A DNA stretch of 8,962 nt from Verrucomicrobiota bacterium (GTDB lineage Bacteria > Verrucomicrobiota > Verrucomicrobiia > Opitutales > Oceanipulchritudinaceae): contig JAAAOD010000091.1 of the NCBI GenBank assembly GCA_009908535.1, forward strand, positions 1-8,962, read 5' to 3'. How positions within the stretch are numbered: the first letter of the stretch is position 1; every line of letters begins with the position of its first letter. The notes beneath the pieces are model-generated. The model searched no databases and had not been told where the DNA came from. It was given only the letters and a program-made list of their open reading frames with translations. The position numbers were made by a program, and so were the translations under genes. Positions 6,337-8,962 of the stretch are shown here, piece after piece.

Positions 6337-7484
6337 TAATTCCCGTTATTCCCTCCGTCCGACTCGCTCTCCTCCACTTCGACAAAAGGCAGTTCCTCGT
6401 TCTCAAGAGCCTCCAGCGCCGACATGGGATTCTCCTCCTCCGGGGAGGGGGACTCTTGCTCCTCCGGGGAGGTTGCCTCCGGCACTGGTTGCGGACGGGT
6501 CGGAGCGGCACGGCGCCTTGGCTCGGGTTCCGATTCGCCGGAGGTGGCGCCGCTGGCGGAAGGGTCAGCCGGAGGGGTCGTTTCCTGCGGCGGCGCGGTC
6601 GCTTCCCCGGCCTGCCCCGGAATGCGGAGCTCGCGGCCCACGTACAGTTTGCGGGGGTCGCGGATGTCATTAGCCCGCATCAGTTCCCGCGCGGAGATGC
6701 CGTAGCGGTTGGCGATCGCGCTGGGCGTATCCCCCGCTTTCACGGTGTAGGTCGTTCCGGATTGTGGGGACGGCGATGGCGACGCGGTTTCCCGGCCCTC
6801 CCCGTTCGAGGGAACGGAAAGGGTTTGCCCGACGTAGATGGTGTCGCCGGAAAGGTTGTTCATCGAGCGCAGGGCCGCCACCGTGGTGCCGTTGCGCCGC
6901 GCGATCGAAGTGAGCGTGTCGCCGCGCCGGACCTCCACCTCCTTCGCCCCGTGCTCGCGTTCCGCTTCGCGGGTTTCGGCCGGTGCTTCCCGCTCCGGCA
7001 GCAACAGCTCCTGGCCGACATAAATGGTCGACCGCTTGTCCAGCCCGTTCAGGGAGAGGAGATCGCCAAGGGCGACCCCGTGGCGACGCGCGATACCGCT
7101 GAGCGTGTCGCCGCTTTTCACCGTGTAGTTACGATTCGCTACCGTGGTCGGGACGGCTTCCCGCACCGGTTGCAGAACCGGCTCGAGGCCGCCGTTGTCC
7201 GGCTCCCTCCGCTGCATTCCGTCCGGACGGCTTGGCGGGCTGAGCTCGCCGCGCTGTCTCCCTTCCTCGCCCTGCGTCGATCCGAGACCCGCGTTAAAAG
7301 CGGAATCCAGCGTTTGCGGGGCCGTTTCAACGGCCGCTCCGGAAGGCTGCGCCCTCTCCTCCATCGAGGTCATCGAGGGGTCCGGGTCGGCGGGCCGGCT
7401 CTGGCACCCGGGCTGAAGAAGAAACAACCCGATTATGCCGATGTGAACCAGAAGGACAAAACTGAATACAGGCCAGATTTTCAT
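6336..7484 (-). CDS. Membrane-anchored protein with three LysM domains
   Basis: Unnamed protein predicted to face the periplasm and bind the GlcNAc-containing glycan of peptidoglycan. The ATG at 7484 has GGAG at 5-base spacing and gives 382 residues. An upstream TTG at 7526 would overlap murD and add 14 residues before the signal. The N-terminus MKIWPVF is followed by a hydrophobic helix (about 5-23) and QPGC with Cys27. This resembles a lipoprotein signal, but Gln replaces the usual Leu at position -3 of the lipobox, so it could be a signal anchor. Three LysM domains follow a Ser/Pro/Glu-rich spacer: YTVKSGDTL at about 120-163, VEVRRGDTL at 183-225 and YTVKAGDTP at 245-289. The last 90 residues are rich in Pro, Glu and Ser and end very acidic. 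No catalytic domain (amidase, NlpD-type peptidase) is present. Its place between murD and ftsW suggests a role in septal wall synthesis, which is inference. Confidence 0.9.
   Translation of the reverse strand: MKIWPVFSFVLLVHIGIIGLFLLQPGCQSRPADPDPSMTSMEERAQPSGAAVETAPQTLDSAFNAGLGSTQGEEGRQRGELSPPSRPDGMQRREPDNGGLEPVLQPVREAVPTTVANRNYTVKSGDTLSGIARRHGVALGDLLSLNGLDKRSTIYVGQELLLPEREAPAETREAEREHGAKEVEVRRGDTLTSIARRNGTTVAALRSMNNLSGDTIYVGQTLSVPSNGEGRETASPSPSPQSGTTYTVKAGDTPSAIANRYGISARELMRANDIRDPRKLYVGRELRIPGQAGEATAPPQETTPPADPSASGATSGESEPEPRRRAAPTRPQPVPEATSPEEQESPSPEEENPMSALEALENEELPFVEVEESESDGGNNGN
6435..6472 (-). repeat. Short direct repeat in the LysM gene tail
   Basis: The 14-base unit CTCCTCCGGGGAGG (plus strand) occurs at 6435-6448 and again at 6459-6472, 24 bases apart. 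It encodes the repeated SPEE in the acidic Pro/Glu tail. It is probably a coding slippage repeat rather than a regulatory element. Confidence 0.6.
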
Positions 7485-7489
7485 AAATA

Positions 7490-7493
7490 CTCC
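7490..7493 (-). promoter_or_regulatory. Shine-Dalgarno that fixes the LysM gene start
   Basis: GGAG on the minus strand, within GTGGAGT, 5 bases before the ATG at 7484. It lies in the 23-base gap after the murD stop and argues against the upstream TTG start at 7526, which falls inside murD. Confidence 0.65.
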
Positions 7494-7507
7494 ACTCTTG
7501 AAAGGAC

Positions 7508-8812
7508 TTAGGCACCCCCCCTCCAATGCTTCAAACCTAAAACCGCGTTTTCAAAACAGATTCCCCGTTCCATGAAATCGCCGTATTGTTCCCCCGCGAC
7601 AAAGCCGGGGCTGAAGACAACTTCCTCGCCCGGCTCGGCGTGCGAAAAGGCTTCCTCCACAGCGGCGCGCAGGTCGTGAACAATGCGGCACGGAATATCG
7701 CGTTTCTCCAGGACTTCCTGCAGGCGCGGGGCGGCGTCGCCGAGAAGAATCCCCATGCGTATCCGCGGCGCGATGCGTTCGGCAAAGGGGCGCAGGTCGC
7801 CGCCGCGATAGCATCCGCCGCCGATCCAGAGGACCGGATCGGAAAAATTCTGTAAGGCCGCTGCCGTGGCGGCGAAGTTGCCGGCCTTGGAATCATTCCA
7901 GAAGCGGACCCGGCCCGCCTCTGCGCAGGGTTGGAGGCGGTGTTCCCGCACCGAAAAAGCCTCCGCGGCGGCTTTCAGTTGTTCATCGGGAAGGCCGCGC
8001 TCGCGCCAGTAGCGGCGGAAGAGGGCAAGGGCGGGATGGTGGATGACGGTGGAGAAAGCCGATCTTACCGGAAGTTCCCATGTCGGCCTATCCTCCGGAC
8101 GGGCCATGCGCACTTTTTCCGGAAAGGGGACGCCGTACTCCTCCGCAGCTACCCGGACCGATTCCCCGACGTAGAAGTCCGCCTCCGGGCTCAGGCTGCC
8201 GAGCCGGAGGATGCGTTCAAAGAGTTCGCGCCTCTCGCCGGGATCCTCGATATGATCCTCGTGAAAGTTGGTCCAGAAAAGGGTTTCAAAGCGGAAGTGC
8301 TTGACCACGCGGGCAAGCGCCGGCCCCATTGCGCAAACCGCGGTGACGCCGTCCAGTTCCGGGCGCACGGCAAGGCGCGAGAGCGGATACTGGTTCTGTC
8401 CCGCCGCGACCGCGCTGATTCCCGCCCGCTTGAGCGCGAAGGTCGCGAATTCCTGCAGGGTCGTTTTCCCGTTCGTCCCCGTGATGACAAGAGTCGGCCC
8501 CCGCCGCAGCTGCTGGGCGAAGTCGATCTCGGAAAGGCATTCGCACCCGGCCGCCGTGGCGGCCCGAAGCCACGGATGATCCGGCGCGAAGGCGGGGCTG
8601 TGGAGAACGAGGTCATGATGCCCCGCCTCCCTTTCCGTGAAGGTCCTTCCGATATCCTCTTCCCCCGCGCGCTCGTCATAGGCCCGGAAGGAAGCTTTCA
8701 TCCGTCGCAGAATTTCCATGACAGCTTTTCCGCTCGACCCGACACCGAACACCGCCACCGGGCGCTCCATGCGTTCAAGAAGGGGATCGGGAAGGGTTTC
8801 GCGTAAATTCAT
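7508..8812 (-). CDS. murD: MurD-position Mur ligase with an atypical active site
   Basis: Cytoplasmic ATP-dependent Mur ligase. MurD adds D-Glu to UDP-MurNAc-L-Ala. It has 434 residues, normal for MurD. Three-domain layout: Rossmann-like UDP domain with FGVGSSGKA (22-30), YDER (45-48) and the SPAFAPDHPWL segment (72-82); central ATPase domain with P-loop TGTNGKTT (111-118) and TNFHEDH (181-187); C-terminal domain with REHRLQ (289-294), NDSKAGN (306-312) and FSPGF...MERG (400-416). Several residues that are near invariant in MurD are changed by my eye alignment: E157 to Ala161, K198 to Leu202, HNxxN to HHPAL (258-262), T321 to Gly311, K348 to Arg336, S415 to Ala406. Phe413 (F422) is kept. The frame is intact. 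The ATG overlaps the mraY stop as ATGA with no Shine-Dalgarno, so coupling is likely. The position between mraY and ftsW supports MurD, but the substrate is uncertain. Confidence 0.85.
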   Translation of the reverse strand: MNLRETLPDPLLERMERPVAVFGVGSSGKAVMEILRRMKASFRAYDERAGEEDIGRTFTEREAGHHDLVLHSPAFAPDHPWLRAATAAGCECLSEIDFAQQLRRGPTLVITGTNGKTTLQEFATFALKRAGISAVAAGQNQYPLSRLAVRPELDGVTAVCAMGPALARVVKHFRFETLFWTNFHEDHIEDPGERRELFERILRLGSLSPEADFYVGESVRVAAEEYGVPFPEKVRMARPEDRPTWELPVRSAFSTVIHHPALALFRRYWRERGLPDEQLKAAAEAFSVREHRLQPCAEAGRVRFWNDSKAGNFAATAAALQNFSDPVLWIGGGCYRGGDLRPFAERIAPRIRMGILLGDAAPRLQEVLEKRDIPCRIVHDLRAAVEEAFSHAEPGEEVVFSPGFVAGEQYGDFMERGICFENAVLGLKHWRGGA

Positions 8813-8962
8813 CGCAGTTTCAGGGTGGCGAGGCCGATGACGGCGAAGACGAGGGAAAGGATCCAGAAACGGATAACCACCTGCGTCTCCGCCCAGCCTT
8901 TCAATTCAAAATGATGATGCAGCGGGGCCATGCGGAAAATCCGCTTGCCGGTCAGCTTGAAG
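8809..8962 (-). CDS. mraY: MraY C-terminal end (partial, N-terminus off the right edge)
   Basis: Phospho-MurNAc-pentapeptide translocase, the integral membrane enzyme that makes lipid I from UDP-MurNAc-pentapeptide and undecaprenyl phosphate. Only the last 50 residues are visible, with one extra base at the edge. They are highly typical: KLTGKRIFRMAPLHHHFE with the conserved MAPxHHHFE loop, then KGWAETQVVIRFW, a final transmembrane helix, and the family-typical end GLATLKLR. The stop TGA overlaps the murD ATG as ATGA. In contrast to its downstream neighbours, this piece shows no deviation from the family pattern. Confidence 0.97.
   Translation of the reverse strand, partial: FKLTGKRIFRMAPLHHHFELKGWAETQVVIRFWILSLVFAVIGLATLKLR

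Noticed and set aside
5203..6339. Highly charged 378-codon plus-strand frame opposite ftsW
   Set aside because: The charge pattern is what the complement of hydrophobic membrane codons gives; the ftsW motifs on the other strand are unmistakable.
6437..6448. CCTCC/GGAGG inverted arms as a hairpin in the LysM gene
   Set aside because: The loop would be only two bases, the arms are five bases, and the pattern follows from repeated Ser-Pro-Glu-Glu codons.
6312..7511. 399-codon plus-strand frame opposite the LysM gene
   Set aside because: The minus-strand frame has three LysM domains, a signal and a ribosome site; the plus-strand frame is Arg/Gly-rich with no domain.
7485..7526. Upstream TTG start for the LysM gene
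   Set aside because: It would overlap murD and put 14 polar residues before the signal helix; the ATG at 7484 has a well-spaced GGAG.

Overview
The window is a compact piece of a bacterial division and cell wall (dcw) cluster. All nine genes lie on the minus strand and are read from right to left: mraY (3' end only), murD-like ligase, a three-LysM envelope protein, ftsW, murG, ddl, ftsQ, ftsA and ftsZ (C-terminus cut off by the left edge). There is no tRNA, rRNA, mobile element, CRISPR array or clear terminator. The longest gap between genes is 28 bases, so the whole stretch looks like one transcription unit whose promoter lies beyond the right edge.

The DNA is GC-rich by eye. The organism is a diderm-type or Planctomycetes/Verrucomicrobia/Chlamydiae (PVC)-type bacterium. 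The order ddl-ftsQ-ftsA-ftsZ at the end of the cluster, with a LysM protein between murD and ftsW and strongly drifted Mur and Fts proteins, suggests Verrucomicrobiota, perhaps class Opitutae. That assignment is inference from memory of gene order and was not tested.

Layout from the transcription start side: 8809-8962 encodes the MraY C-terminus (lipid I synthesis); 7508-8812 the MurD-position ligase; 6336-7484 the LysM protein; 5179-6336 FtsW (SEDS glycosyltransferase); 4034-5179 MurG (lipid II synthesis); 3088-4047 Ddl (D-Ala-D-Ala); 2195-3142 FtsQ; 974-2185 FtsA; 1-945 FtsZ. Cytoplasmic precursor synthesis, lipid-linked steps, septal polymerisation and the divisome scaffold are thus co-expressed. 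Junctions are very tight: ATGA (mraY/murD), TAATG twice (lysM/ftsW and ftsW/murG), a 14-base overlap (murG/ddl) and a 55-base or alternative GTGA overlap (ddl/ftsQ).

The most interesting signal is in the residues. The MurD-position protein keeps its P-loop, DSK motif and fold-level landmarks. By eye alignment to E. coli MurD it has lost the Mg-binding Glu, the carbamylated Lys, the HNxxN asparagines and three of four D-Glu-binding side chains. FtsZ lacks the second catalytic Asp of the T7 loop, FtsA has Lys in its DIGGGT loop, and FtsW has QVSD in place of QPxE. murC and murB, which often sit between murG and ddl, are absent. Together these suggest a lineage whose peptidoglycan and divisome chemistry has diverged from the textbook form.
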